DNA of 64,000 bases, taken from assembly GCA_905197485.1 (NCBI GenBank), contig CAJJYZ010000010.1, positions 3,190 to 67,189 on the forward strand. The letters run 5' to 3'. This stretch comes from an uncultured Lachnospiraceae bacterium. GTDB lineage: Bacteria > Bacillota > Clostridia > Lachnospirales > Lachnospiraceae. Shown here piece by piece: positions 49,603-58,671 of this stretch. Under the pieces are notes generated by a model, which ran no database searches, was not told where the DNA came from, and saw only the letters and a list, made by a program, of their open reading frames with translations. The first letter of the stretch is position 1; each line of letters opens with the position of its first letter. The position numbers were made by a program, and so were the translations under genes.

Positions 49603-50886
49603 TTACGAATGTTTTTCCTTCCTGAAAAGAATAAACATCAATGCGCTCACCGCCATCAGGATTGGATAGAATAAATATGGCATGATTGCAAATGGTGTCA
49701 GCCCGGTAAGGGAGGCCGCCGATAGAAGCTGGGCGCCGTAAGGGATGATTCCCTGTCCTACGGAAGTGAAGATATCAAGCAGGGACGCAGAGCGTTTCGC
49801 ATCAATATCAAACTCGTCGCAGATTTCTTTTGCAATCGGTCCGGTCATGACAATCGCTACCGTATTGTTGGCGGTACAAGCGTCTACAAGAAGAGAAAGT
49901 CCCGCGATTCCAAGTTCTCCGCCTCTTCTCCCTTTGATATTTTTCTTAATCAGATTCAAAATAAACTGGATGCCGCCGTATTCCTTTACGAGAGATACGA
50001 TACACGCAACCACAATAGAGATGACTGTGATATCATACATCCCTGTCACTCCGCCACCGATTGCTGTGAAAATCTCCCCGACAGCCAACGCGCCTGTCGA
50101 TACGCCTACGATAACCGATAAGACGATTCCCGCAAGCAGTACAAGAAACACGTTGATTCCGATGAGCGCTCCGATAAGAACAACAACATACGGAAGAATC
50201 TGCCAGATGTTATAGTCCAGATTGCCGCTAATCTGATATTTTCCATCCATCGTAATGACAAGGAAAATCAGAATCGTAATGACTGCCGCCGGAAGGACGA
50301 TAAAAAAGTTCGCTTTGAACTTATCTTTCATCTCACATCCTTGCGTTTTTACCGCCGCAATCGTCGTGTCGGAAATCATAGACAAGTTATCCCCGAACAT
50401 GGCTCCACACACAACCGCGCCGATACAGACTGCCATCGGGAAATTGGTTTTCTCGCTGATTCCCACCGCAATCGGAGCCAGCGCCGCAATCGTTCCCATA
50501 GACGTTCCCATGGACACCGAGATAAAGCATCCGATGACAAATAAGCCGACAACCGCAATGTTGGATGGCAAAATAGACAGCCCAAAGTTTACCGTACTGT
50601 CCACGCCTCCTGCCGCCGTCACCGCCCCGGAAAATCCTCCGGCACACAGGAAAATCAGACACATCGTAATGATATTCTCATCTCCCACTCCTTTTGAGAT
50701 AATCTGAAGTTTCTCCCCAAAACTTACGTTTCGATTCTGCATAAACGCGACAAATAATGCAATCAAAAATGCTACGATAGCCGGCATCGCATAGAAATCT
50801 CCCGTCAAGATTCCGGCTCCTAAAAAGATAACTAAAAATACACCGATTGGCAATAATGCAATCGCTCTTCCTTTGTTCTTCTCCAT
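49603..50886 (-). CDS. NhaC family Na+/H+ antiporter-like transporter
   Basis: A 427-residue membrane protein with about ten to eleven segments, from the NhaC/ArsB superfamily. MGTSMGTIAALAPIAVGISE near residue 128 and CGAMFGDNLSMISDTTIAAV near 160 are the characteristic discontinuous-helix signatures; DNLSMISDTT is almost diagnostic. Some members exchange malate/lactate or amino acids rather than protons. Being last in an operon with a dehydratase and an OCD-type enzyme, it may carry their substrate or product. GAAGGAGGAATGGG precedes the ATG, 21 bases after the TrmB gene. Confidence 0.88.
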   Translation of the reverse strand: MEKNKGRAIALLPIGVFLVIFLGAGILTGDFYAMPAIVAFLIALFVAFMQNRNVSFGEKLQIISKGVGDENIITMCLIFLCAGGFSGAVTAAGGVDSTVNFGLSILPSNIAVVGLFVIGCFISVSMGTSMGTIAALAPIAVGISEKTNFPMAVCIGAVVCGAMFGDNLSMISDTTIAAVKTQGCEMKDKFKANFFIVLPAAVITILIFLVITMDGKYQISGNLDYNIWQILPYVVVLIGALIGINVFLVLLAGIVLSVIVGVSTGALAVGEIFTAIGGGVTGMYDITVISIVVACIVSLVKEYGGIQFILNLIKKNIKGRRGGELGIAGLSLLVDACTANNTVAIVMTGPIAKEICDEFDIDAKRSASLLDIFTSVGQGIIPYGAQLLSAASLTGLTPFAIMPYLFYPILMAVSALMFILFRKEKHS

Positions 50887-50907
50887 CCCATTCCTCCTTC
50901 TTTTGTT

Positions 50908-51705
50908 TTAAAAAATATCCCGAATTTTCTTATAATCTTTTCCCAATTCTTCCTGCATCACGTCCTGGAACATCCCCGCATTTTTGTAAAAATACAGGTC
51001 ATGACGGACACATTCCGCCGCCATGCCTACCATCGGCTTCGATTTTGTAAAAATCACTTCCGCGGCATTTTCATTTAGAATCTGGCCGAATACTACTTTT
51101 TCCCCATCTGATACAAGGGTAATGAATCTTCCGCCCATTTCTTTTTTCTTTTCTTCCAGCATTCCATGACGGCTGTAGTGTTGAAATGGAAGTTTTATTT
51201 TCTCATCTTCGCTGAAATACACGATTCCAATGCGGATGCCTCTTTCTTCCGCTTCCAGAAGCTCTTCTTGAATCTGTGGCAAATCCTCTTCCCACACTTG
51301 AATCAAGAGCTCTTTTTCTGCATGTTGAATCAGATTCCGGCACTTCGCAAATACGTTTTTATATTCCCGAATATGCCAGATATATTCCAAATCCGTCTCC
51401 GTCTCATAGTCGCTCAATGTATTTTCCAAATCGGAAAGCGTCTCTTCCGCTTCTTTCCGCATTCTTTCCGAGATTTCTTTCACCGGAACCGCCGCGTACT
51501 GATTTCCCGCATCCCCTTCTGAAAACCTCACGAATCCTTTCGTCACAAGAGACTCGAGCACATTATATATTTTCGAGCGCGCCACGCCAGACACCTTGCT
51601 TACTTCATACCCCGAGATACTTCCATGTCTGATTAAAGCAAGATAGGCCTTGCTTTCCGCATCAGTCAGGCCTATCTTATGTAACAACTGTGTAATTTCT
51701 ACCAT
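50908..51705 (-). CDS. TrmB family transcriptional regulator
   Basis: A 265-residue regulator with an N-terminal TrmB winged helix (residues 5-70: LHKIGLTDAESKAYLALIRH, then YEVSKVSGVARSKIYNVLES). A coiled-coil linker (about 75-110) joins a C-terminal effector domain. TrmB proteins sense sugars or other small molecules. ATG 51705 overlaps the end of the dehydratase gene by seven bases, so they are translationally coupled. It most likely regulates this operon, which is unusual in placing its regulator third rather than first. Confidence 0.85.
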   Translation of the reverse strand: MVEITQLLHKIGLTDAESKAYLALIRHGSISGYEVSKVSGVARSKIYNVLESLVTKGFVRFSEGDAGNQYAAVPVKEISERMRKEAEETLSDLENTLSDYETETDLEYIWHIREYKNVFAKCRNLIQHAEKELLIQVWEEDLPQIQEELLEAEERGIRIGIVYFSEDEKIKLPFQHYSRHGMLEEKKKEMGGRFITLVSDGEKVVFGQILNENAAEVIFTKSKPMVGMAAECVRHDLYFYKNAGMFQDVMQEELGKDYKKIRDIF

Positions 51706-53345
51706 GGCTGCATTGCTCCGCCTTCTTCTGCAGGACGGCAGTTTCTGGCAAACAGATTCAGACATCCTTTCTGTTCTTTCAGCGGCGGACATACCCATGA
51801 TTTTCTTCTTTCTTCCAATTCTTCGTCAGATACGCAAAGTGTCGCTTCTCCTCCGATAGTATCGAGAATGATTTCATCCCCGTCTTCTACCAGTGCAATC
51901 ACACCTCCGTCATATGCTTCCGGAGATACGTGTCCTACGATTGCTCCGAAGTTAAAGCCGGAGAATCTTGCGTCTGTGATGAGACCGACACTTGTGTGAA
52001 GTCCGAGTCCGATAAGGGCGTCGATACTCAACATCAATTCTTTCATACCCGGAGCGCCTTTACAACCTTCGTAACGGATGACGATGATATCTCCCGGTAC
52101 GATTTTTCCGGAATTGATTGCTTCAAACGCATCTCTGTCTCCGTCGAATACTTTCGCTTTTCCTTTGATGTATTTCACAGATTCCGGTACGCCCGTCGGT
52201 CTTACGATAGCGCCATTCGGAGCGATATTTCCGCGTAGAACCTTAAGTCCTGGCTCCTGGAATAACGGTTTTTCCAGGCTGTGAATGACTTCGTTCGGCT
52301 TCGCTTCTAATTTACTTAAGAAATCGCCGAGTTTGATGCCTGTCATCATCGGCACATCTTTGTACAACTTGCTTTCCAGCATTTTCAATACGTTCGGTAC
52401 GCCTCCTGCGTAGTGGAAATCTACAACTGTATACGGACCGCTTGGGATGACCGCATTGATACATGGAATCTCTTTTGCATATTTCTCAAAATCTTCCAAC
52501 GTGATGTCGATTCCAAGTTCATATGCCATCGTAAGAATATGTAATACCGCGTTCGTGGAACCCGCTACCGCCATGTCGAACATGATGGAGTTCAAAAGCA
52601 CTTCTTTCGTAATCAGGTCTGAAGGCTTTCTTCCTGACTTCACAAGTTCTACCGCATATTTTCCTGCCGCTCTTGCCTGACGGAGTTTCTTGTTATCAGA
52701 AGCCGGAACCGTCGCTGTTCCAGGCATCACAAGGTTGAAGACTTCTCCTAACATCTGCATCGTGTTGGCCGTTCCCATAGAAGGGCATGCGCCAAAGGAA
52801 GGGCATACCGCTTCTTCCAGTTCATCCAGATAGTCTTCCCCCGCTCCCGAGAATCTTGCCACGTCCAAGTCGGCCTCTACGATTGCTTTTCCACAGTGAT
52901 GTCCCGGCTGCATAGAACCGCCTGTCACAACCATGGATGGGATATCGAGTCTTGCCGCCGCAAGGTAACATCCGGCAATGATATTGTCGCAGGATGCAAT
53001 CATCACGAGTCCGTCAAAGTTGTGGACTCTCGTAACGAATTCTACAGACATTGCCACGATGTCTCGTCCTACCTGCTCATATTTTAATTCCTCCGCTCCA
53101 TTTGCGATATTTCCACATGTAGCAGGGATTCCGAATTCTACCGGCACTCCGCCCGCTTCCCAGATTCCCTGCTTGACAGCCTCCGCAATCTGTCTCAGAT
53201 GCGCGCTTCCCGGAGAACCTTCCATGAAGGAGTTCGGTACTCCGATATGTGGTTTCTTGCGGATATCCTCGTCTGAATATCCTGCTGCTTTCATCATCAC
53301 TCGTCTGTGAGCCGCCTCCGGCCCGTTCCAGTATTCCTGTGCCAT
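51699..53345 (-). CDS. IlvD/Edd family dehydratase
   Basis: A 548-residue [Fe-S] dehydratase of the dihydroxy-acid/phosphogluconate dehydratase family. Cluster ligands are probably in SCDNIIAGCYLAAARL near 120, FGACPSMGTANTMQMLGE near 195 and a C-terminal GLITDARFSGFNFGAIVGHV. Normal ilvD genes sit with other branched-chain genes; here the neighbours are an OCD-family enzyme, a TrmB regulator and a transporter. I infer dehydration of a sugar acid or hydroxy-amino acid as part of a catabolic route rather than valine synthesis. GGGGGATAAAG precedes the ATG. Confidence 0.85.
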   Translation of the reverse strand: MAQEYWNGPEAAHRRVMMKAAGYSDEDIRKKPHIGVPNSFMEGSPGSAHLRQIAEAVKQGIWEAGGVPVEFGIPATCGNIANGAEELKYEQVGRDIVAMSVEFVTRVHNFDGLVMIASCDNIIAGCYLAAARLDIPSMVVTGGSMQPGHHCGKAIVEADLDVARFSGAGEDYLDELEEAVCPSFGACPSMGTANTMQMLGEVFNLVMPGTATVPASDNKKLRQARAAGKYAVELVKSGRKPSDLITKEVLLNSIMFDMAVAGSTNAVLHILTMAYELGIDITLEDFEKYAKEIPCINAVIPSGPYTVVDFHYAGGVPNVLKMLESKLYKDVPMMTGIKLGDFLSKLEAKPNEVIHSLEKPLFQEPGLKVLRGNIAPNGAIVRPTGVPESVKYIKGKAKVFDGDRDAFEAINSGKIVPGDIIVIRYEGCKGAPGMKELMLSIDALIGLGLHTSVGLITDARFSGFNFGAIVGHVSPEAYDGGVIALVEDGDEIILDTIGGEATLCVSDEELEERRKSWVCPPLKEQKGCLNLFARNCRPAEEGGAMQPW

Positions 53346-53363
53346 GTCTTTATCCCCCTTTTT

Positions 53364-54350
53364 CTAATTCCAGTTTGTTCCTACACCCTGTGCAAGCGCC
53401 TTGTCATAAATCTTCTTTGCAGTCACAAGGTCCTGTGTTCCGATTCCAACCGTCTTGAAGACGATAATCTCTTCTTCATTTTCTCTCGCAACAACCTTTC
53501 CCTGCAGCACGTCTCCCAAGTCTCCGGTAAAATCATCTTTTGTGATTGTACCATCTTCCAGAGGAATGAGAATATCTCCTGCCTCTGATAATACCGCATC
53601 CACAGAGTCAAAATAAATCTTAGATGCCCTTGTGAGAATCACCGGGTCCATCTCCTGCATGTGCGGCTGATAAGAGCCGACGCAGCTTACAGTCGCGCCC
53701 TGTTTTACTTTACTTCCGTCGAATACCGGTCTGCTGGACGGCGTAACCGTCACAATCAAGTCCGCGTCTTCGATGGCGTCATCCGAACTATCTGCCGCAA
53801 GAATCTTCGCCCCATAAGAAGCAAGTTCTTCATTCATCTGCCCTACAAAAGCCTGAAGTCTCTCTGCATTCAAATCATAAACCTTCACTTCTTCCAAATC
53901 GCGGACTGCAAGCATCGCCTCAAGCTGTGTCGCAGCCTGTCCGCCGGTTCCGATTAACGCGCCTTTTTTTGCATCCTTTCTCGCCAGCACATCGAATGCC
54001 GCTCCCGATGCCGCTCCGGTACGAAGCTGTGTCACATACGTTCCATCCAATACGGATACGACAACTCCCGTCGTTCCGTCAATCAGAAGCACCTGTGCCG
54101 GAGTCGTCGGCAGCCCCTGGTCGATGTTCTTCGGAAATACATTGACAATCTTAATCGCAGAACAATCCATCTCTTCCACATAAGACGGCATGAATAAGAA
54201 TGCCCCGTCATGCTTCGGCGCGCTGATATTTGTCCGAAGCGGAACGACGCTTTTTCCTTGTGAAAACAATGTAAACGCTTCTTTGTCCGCTTCCACCGCT
54301 TCCTTCATTGTAAAGACTTTCTTGATATCTTCTCTCGATAATAATAACAT
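53364..54350 (-). CDS. Ornithine cyclodeaminase/mu-crystallin family protein
   Basis: A 328-residue NAD(P)-binding enzyme. The family core is complete: LRTNISAPKHDGAFLFMPSY near 58, VLDGTYVTQLRTGAASGAAF near 110, the Rossmann fingerprint GALIGTGGQAATQLEAM near 132 and VTVTPSSRPVF near 205. Members include ornithine cyclodeaminase, alanine dehydrogenase, ketimine reductase and opine enzymes, so the reaction is not fixed. It is the first gene of the operon and is followed 18 bases later by the dehydratase. CGAGGAGGTCATG precedes the start. A 2-keto or imino product from the dehydratase would suit it. Confidence 0.85.
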   Translation of the reverse strand: MLLLSREDIKKVFTMKEAVEADKEAFTLFSQGKSVVPLRTNISAPKHDGAFLFMPSYVEEMDCSAIKIVNVFPKNIDQGLPTTPAQVLLIDGTTGVVVSVLDGTYVTQLRTGAASGAAFDVLARKDAKKGALIGTGGQAATQLEAMLAVRDLEEVKVYDLNAERLQAFVGQMNEELASYGAKILAADSSDDAIEDADLIVTVTPSSRPVFDGSKVKQGATVSCVGSYQPHMQEMDPVILTRASKIYFDSVDAVLSEAGDILIPLEDGTITKDDFTGDLGDVLQGKVVARENEEEIIVFKTVGIGTQDLVTAKKIYDKALAQGVGTNWN

Positions 54351-54400
54351 TACATGACCTCCTCGGGGACTCTTATTTTACGTATCCCCCGTTGGGAACT

Positions 54401-54430
54401 ATTATAGTCCTGTTTTGCGTTTCCTGTCAA
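54401..54430 (-). promoter_or_regulatory. Promoter of the OCD/IlvD/TrmB/NhaC operon
   Basis: TTGACA (54430-54425), 18 bases, TATAAT (54406-54401) on the minus strand, 50 bases before the start codon. The following leader has CCCAACGGGGG and GAGTCCCC, short GC blocks that might be regulatory. Confidence 0.75.
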
Positions 54431-54444
54431 TTTATTTCCATGAT

Positions 54445-54469
54445 AAAAGGGACTGCATTCCGCAGTCCC
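54445..54469 (-). terminator. Terminator of the glycolipid operon
   Basis: GGGACTGC and GCAGTCCC form an eight-base-pair stem (54469-54462 with 54456-54449), followed on the minus strand by TTTTATC. Confidence 0.8.
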
Positions 54470-54486
54470 CGTCTTAGCATCCGATT

Positions 54487-55488
54487 CTATGCCGCCACTA
54501 CTTCTTTGTAATAGTAGTTCAATTTTTCCGCCTGTTTTTTCACATCCCGTTCCAGCGCCCGTTCCCTTCCATTCCATGTCAGAACCGGAATCTGTTTTTC
54601 CAGAATGCTTCGAATCAGCTCCCGAAATTCTCTTTGATTTCTTCCCTTATACACATCTTTCCGGTCTTCCAGCCAATCTTCATACACCGGAATGTCCCGA
54701 AGAAGTACCGGAATCTCTTCTGATAACGCCTCCAGCACCACGATACCTTCCGTCTCCTCATAGGATGGGAAGAAGAACAAATCGCTTCCGCTATACGCTT
54801 TTATCAATTCTTCTTTCGGAACATATCCCGCAAAAGTCAGATTCGGAAGTTCCGTATGCACCGCCTTTCTTACTTTTGCCGGAATCTGTACGTCCGGCGT
54901 AAAACCGAACCAGATAAACTGATACTCCGGCATGCTCTTTGCCAGTTCTACAAAATCAAGGATACCTTTCCTTTCAAAATAAAGTCCTACCGACATGATG
55001 ACTTTATCCGTCTTCTTGAATCCATACTTCTCGCGGAATTCTTCACGAACCAACGTGTTTTTATAGAATAAATCCGTATCGACTCCGTTAGAAATGGCCC
55101 GAATCGGATTCGTAATTCCATAGCCTTCCAGCAGTTTCTTCGAATAGCTGGTCGGCGTCAGAATCAAATCTCCCAACCGATAGCATTTTGTAATCCACCA
55201 TTTGAAAAGCGGCGCAATCAGGTTGGAACCTGTGAAGGAGTGTTCAAAATCCTCCTTTGTAGAATGTGCATGGTATACGACTTTCTTCCCTGCCTTCTTC
55301 GCCCGTTTCGCCATCCGGTAATCACTCGGGAAAATCGTATTAATATGTACGACGTCATACTCTTCTTCCGGATTCTCCGTCACCTCAACTCCATATTTTA
55401 TTAACGCTTCTTTCTGCATCGCCATGGCTCTTCCCACGCCGCTCTTAGACACGATTTGCTGATTTTTCGCATATAGTAAGACTCTCAT
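54487..55488 (-). CDS. GT4 glycosyltransferase, LafB/CpoA-like
   Basis: A 333-residue family 4 glycosyltransferase. The N-terminus MRVLLYAKNQQIVSKSGVGR followed by YDVVHINTIFPSDY is characteristic of the CpoA/LafB enzymes that add a second sugar (usually galactose) to monoglucosyldiacylglycerol. The C-terminal donor site FFPSYEETEGIVVLEALSEE near 262 has the EX7E motif. ATG 55488 follows GGAAAGGAGCG and lies 44 bases inside the upstream glucosyltransferase gene. The pair should make the diglycosyl lipid anchor or membrane glycolipid. Confidence 0.85.
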   Translation of the reverse strand: MRVLLYAKNQQIVSKSGVGRAMAMQKEALIKYGVEVTENPEEEYDVVHINTIFPSDYRMAKRAKKAGKKVVYHAHSTKEDFEHSFTGSNLIAPLFKWWITKCYRLGDLILTPTSYSKKLLEGYGITNPIRAISNGVDTDLFYKNTLVREEFREKYGFKKTDKVIMSVGLYFERKGILDFVELAKSMPEYQFIWFGFTPDVQIPAKVRKAVHTELPNLTFAGYVPKEELIKAYSGSDLFFFPSYEETEGIVVLEALSEEIPVLLRDIPVYEDWLEDRKDVYKGRNQREFRELIRSILEKQIPVLTWNGRERALERDVKKQAEKLNYYYKEVVAA

Positions 55489-56650
55489 AATCAAACGCTC
55501 CTTTCCACGATGCCTTTCTATAAAGGCCTGCCACTTTCTTTCCGAACATCTCTGTTCCATAATTTTTCGCAATCCATCTGCTGTGCTCTCCGGCTTTTTG
55601 AAGCCATTCCTCATTGTGAATCTGTTCTCTGACATGTTTTGCAAAACGGTAGATGTCATTGTAGGAATATCCGTTTCCTCCCTCTTCCAGCACGCCGTAG
55701 AGACATGGGTCCTTTCTGCAGATAAGCGGAAGTCCGCTTGCCGCCGCCTCTATATAAGTCAAACCTTGCGTCTCGCTTGTAGATGCACAGACAAACACAT
55801 CTCCCAGTTGATAATATTTCCGAACGTCCTGCGGATTCACCATCCCCGCGAATCTCACATAATCCCGAAGTCCAAGTTCCTCTGTCAACGCTTCCAGACT
55901 CTCCCTTGCAGGACCTCCGCCCACAATCAGTAATTTCACATCTTCTTCCGTCTTCACGATTTCTTTCAGTCCGTACAGAAGTTCATCGATTCTCTTTTCA
56001 AACCCGAGTCTTCCAAGACTCAGCAACACTTTCTCATTTTCTCCGATTCCACATTGTTCTCTCAATGCCCGAAGTTCTTCTTCCGGTACGTTCTCTTCGA
56101 ATTGCTCTAATCTTACTCCGGTTGGTATAATCTCAATATCCTGTAAGATTCCGTATCCATACAGTGTATTTTCTACTTTTTTCGTCGGCGCAATGATTGT
56201 ATCCACGTCTTTCAATCTCGCCTTCATCCATTTCGCAAGCGCGGCTCTTCCTACCCGTTTCCCGAGAGGAATGTACTCTGTATACTGTTCATATAACGTA
56301 TGGTATGTATGAACAAGACTTGCGCCGGTCGCATCCGCAATCCTTTTTGCAAATCCGTAGCTGAAAAATTCACACTGACTATGTACCACATCCGGATTCC
56401 ATGCAATCAGTTCTTTCACCATATCATTTGCTCTGGAAAACGGTACCCTTACTTCCGGATAAATATGGGACGGCATGGATTTTATATAATATACATTCCC
56501 TTCTTTATAAGAAGTACTGTTGGAGGACACCGAAAGGATTCTCACCTCATGTCCCTGCTCTTCCAATTCTTTTTCTAAGTTCATAATGGATGTAACCACA
56601 CCATTAATCGCCGGTTTAAATAAATCTGTCGTAATCAATATCTTCATCAT
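55445..56650 (-). CDS. GT4 glycosyltransferase, diacylglycerol glucosyltransferase-like
   Basis: A 401-residue family 4 glycosyltransferase. The acceptor half starts with TTDLFKPAINGVVTSIMNLE and has WNPDVVHSQCEFFSYGFAKR near 90 and HTYHTLYEQYTEYIP near 118, as in 1,2-diacylglycerol 3-alpha-glucosyltransferases (LafA, ALmgs). The donor half has SLGRLGFEKRIDELL near 215 and ASTSETQGLTYIEAAASGLP near 300 with the EX7E motif. It should add glucose to diacylglycerol at the membrane. It is the middle gene of the operon TVP38-glucosyltransferase-LafB-like enzyme. Confidence 0.88.
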   Translation of the reverse strand: MMKILITTDLFKPAINGVVTSIMNLEKELEEQGHEVRILSVSSNSTSYKEGNVYYIKSMPSHIYPEVRVPFSRANDMVKELIAWNPDVVHSQCEFFSYGFAKRIADATGASLVHTYHTLYEQYTEYIPLGKRVGRAALAKWMKARLKDVDTIIAPTKKVENTLYGYGILQDIEIIPTGVRLEQFEENVPEEELRALREQCGIGENEKVLLSLGRLGFEKRIDELLYGLKEIVKTEEDVKLLIVGGGPARESLEALTEELGLRDYVRFAGMVNPQDVRKYYQLGDVFVCASTSETQGLTYIEAAASGLPLICRKDPCLYGVLEEGGNGYSYNDIYRFAKHVREQIHNEEWLQKAGEHSRWIAKNYGTEMFGKKVAGLYRKASWKGAFDYESLTICEKSANRV

Positions 56651-56667
56651 GCTTTCCTCCCTCGTCT

Positions 56668-57273
56668 CTATACAATCACTTCGAATACTTTCTGCAGCCA
56701 GGTTCCCGCATACACAAGCGCCAGACTATACATGGCGATGGATGCCGGTTTCCCAAGTAAAATAATCGTGGTAAATTTCTGCCATGTCATCTTCGTCAAC
56801 CCTGCAATCAGGCAGAGGACGTCGTCCGGTGCACATGGGAAAAAAATGGCGAATGCAAAAAATTTATCGAATTTCTTTCCTTTCTCTAACCATCCAATAT
56901 ATTTCTCATAGGTCTCTTCTTTTACAAAATATTTCACAAAACATTGCCCATATCTTCTTGCCAGATAAAAATTAATCAAAGAGCCTGCAACAATCCCGAG
57001 ATAATTATACAGTAACCCATACCACGCTCCGAAGATAACGACTCCGACGCCGCATGTGATTCCTCCCGGTATAATCGGGACAACTACCTGTATCATCTGA
57101 ATCATCACAAATAAAAGCGGTCCCCAGATTCCACTCTCCTTCACAAGCAGTTCCAGCTTGTCCCTGTCAGTCAGAATCCCTGTTTTCACTCCATATATGG
57201 TAAGCAGTACCATCAATATCACGCTGATGATGGTCGCAATGTTCAATGCTTTTCTTGTCGTTTCTCTCGTCAT
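56668..57273 (-). CDS. TVP38/TMEM64 family membrane protein
   Basis: A 201-residue membrane protein with about five segments of the VTT/DedA-like superfamily. The signature FPCAPDDVLCLIAGLTKM near residues 145-162 and FGAWYGLLYNYLGIVAGSLI near 85 identify it. Relatives move lipids across membranes, which fits the next two genes for glycolipid synthesis, 17 bases downstream. ATG 57273 has AAAGGGGGA at a proper distance; an ATG two codons earlier is too close to that site. Confidence 0.85.
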   Translation of the reverse strand: MTRETTRKALNIATIISVILMVLLTIYGVKTGILTDRDKLELLVKESGIWGPLLFVMIQMIQVVVPIIPGGITCGVGVVIFGAWYGLLYNYLGIVAGSLINFYLARRYGQCFVKYFVKEETYEKYIGWLEKGKKFDKFFAFAIFFPCAPDDVLCLIAGLTKMTWQKFTTIILLGKPASIAMYSLALVYAGTWLQKVFEVIV

Positions 57274-57395
57274 TGTCATTCCCCCTTTGTTGATAGTATT
57301 ATCATAGCAATATATAGTGAAAACTTTCGTAGGAACTTTATTAAGACTTTCTAAATATTAAAACGGCAATTCTTAAGAAAAACAGAAAATCCATA

Positions 57396-57424
57396 CTTGT
57401 AATTTCAGGAATCCTGTGCTATAG
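57396..57424 (+). promoter_or_regulatory. Promoter upstream of the XRE gene
   Basis: TTGTAA, about 17 bases, TATAGT near 57420 on the plus strand. The following 100 bases before the gene hold no clear structure. Confidence 0.55.
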
Positions 57425-57533
57425 TCTTTCCATCAATAGATGCTCAAATTCACTTTATCTTTTATGTTCAAGGCAATTCTGCCTGTATTTCAAGACAACA
57501 AAGAATCAATGAAAAAGAAAGGATGACGATGAT

Positions 57534-57773
57534 ATGACAGAAAATAAGATGGAACGAAACGATTTTACACAGATTATCCACACAATTGTAAGAAAACGAC
57601 ATGCCCTTGGGATGAGTCAGAGAGAATTGGCAGAGATATGCCGGATGCCCCAGTCTTCCGTCGCCAGGCTGGAATCTTTTAAGACCACTCCAAAACTAGA
57701 TACTTTGATTAAGATTACGAAACCTCTCGGATTGCAATTATCCATATCTGAAAAAACACTGTCTTGTAACTAA
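57534..57773 (+). CDS. XRE family helix-turn-helix protein
   Basis: A 79-residue protein, nearly all one XRE helix-turn-helix (residues 14-72: RKRHALGMSQRELAEICRMP, then QSSVARLESFKTTPKLDTL). Such small proteins are often antitoxins of HigBA/RelBE-like pairs, with the toxin gene directly upstream in the HigBA order. I see no toxin gene here; upstream lies only a 28-codon frame without similarity. It may be an orphan antitoxin or a stand-alone repressor. AAAGAAAGGATGACG precedes the ATG. Confidence 0.8.
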   Translation: MTENKMERNDFTQIIHTIVRKRHALGMSQRELAEICRMPQSSVARLESFKTTPKLDTLIKITKPLGLQLSISEKTLSCN

Positions 57774-57810
57774 AAAAATCGGGATAAGCAATCTTTTTTA
57801 CTTATCCCGA
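57772..57810 (-). terminator. Terminator of the CmpB-like gene
   Basis: TCGGGATAAG (57779-57788) pairs perfectly with CTTATCCCGA (57801-57810); seven T follow on the minus strand. On the plus strand it directly follows the XRE stop. Confidence 0.8.
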
Positions 57811-57843
57811 AAAAATTATTTCCCCCATCTTTCTGGTTTCCTT

Positions 57844-58671
57844 TTATTTCTTCTTCTTTAAATATTCCTTTTTCAAGTACTCCCGCAAATCTTCCATCGC
57901 TTCATGATATCTTCCAGAATGCATTCTCGGGAACGCTCTCAAGATTCTCCGCACACTTCTTGCATTCTTAAACTTGATATCCCGATATTTCTCCCGCAGC
58001 TCTTCCGCACGTTTTCTTAACTCCTCGGAAGCTTCTTCCATATCCTCTTCGAAATCTTCCTTCTTCTCCATCGCGTCTAACACGTTTTCCGAAATATTCT
58101 CGCCAAGTTCGTCTGAAATCCTGCGAAGTTCTGCCGCAATCTCTTCCATTCTTGCCAGATGACGGTTCATCTTCAAAATGTTCGTCACCGTCACATAAAG
58201 GTCCGCCAACATCCCGATTCCAAGCACAACGATTAACAGAATACTCAGCCACTTCGGAAAAAATGTGACTCCCTTGAAAATAAACGGATGAATCCATTTG
58301 ACAATGGCAACACATGCCACACCCCAGATTAGAGAGAACAGCAGGCACACATAACCGTTCAAGTTCAATGGCATGTTGGAATAATCCCACCATTTACTGT
58401 GAAATAACTTCTCCAGCAGGAAACCGGTAACCCACTCCAGCGCGGTCACGACAATGATGGACGCCACATATAAGATAAGCAGCCGCTCCTTATATGGCGC
58501 GAGAAGAAGCACAACCGCTACGACGCCGATTCCATAAATCGGACAAATCGGCCCGTTTAAAAATCCCCTGTTGACAAATCTCCGTTCTTTCCCCGCCGCG
58601 AAGGCAACTTCGGTACACCATCCCAAAAATCCATAAATAAAAAAACAAAGTATTCCTTCATATAATTCCAT
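57844..58671 (-). CDS. Putative ABC transporter permease, CmpB-type (PF06541)
   Basis: A 275-residue membrane protein. Residues 1-165 carry five hydrophobic segments with the family block FFIYGFLGWCTEVAFA near 10 and NRGFLNGPICPIYGIGV near 34, then TALEWVTGFLLEKLFHSKWW near 83. Residues 180-275 are a charged cytoplasmic coiled coil (Glu/Lys-rich, ending LKKEYLKKKK). The family is named 'putative ABC-transporter type IV', but no ATPase gene is adjacent and the role is unknown. Start by family length at ATG 58671; the AAGGAG upstream is rather far (13 bases). Confidence 0.8.
   Translation of the reverse strand: MELYEGILCFFIYGFLGWCTEVAFAAGKERRFVNRGFLNGPICPIYGIGVVAVVLLLAPYKERLLILYVASIIVVTALEWVTGFLLEKLFHSKWWDYSNMPLNLNGYVCLLFSLIWGVACVAIVKWIHPFIFKGVTFFPKWLSILLIVVLGIGMLADLYVTVTNILKMNRHLARMEEIAAELRRISDELGENISENVLDAMEKKEDFEEDMEEASEELRKRAEELREKYRDIKFKNARSVRRILRAFPRMHSGRYHEAMEDLREYLKKEYLKKKK

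Noticed and set aside
51699..53345. Assignment as biosynthetic ilvD
   Set aside because: Gene context (OCD-family enzyme, TrmB, NhaC) and absence of other branched-chain genes make a true IlvD role unsafe; only the IlvD/Edd family is claimed.
57440..57526. 28-codon frame upstream of the XRE gene as a HigB-like toxin
   Set aside because: It has no ribosome site, lies almost at the expected transcription start, and shows no similarity to RelE/HigB toxins.
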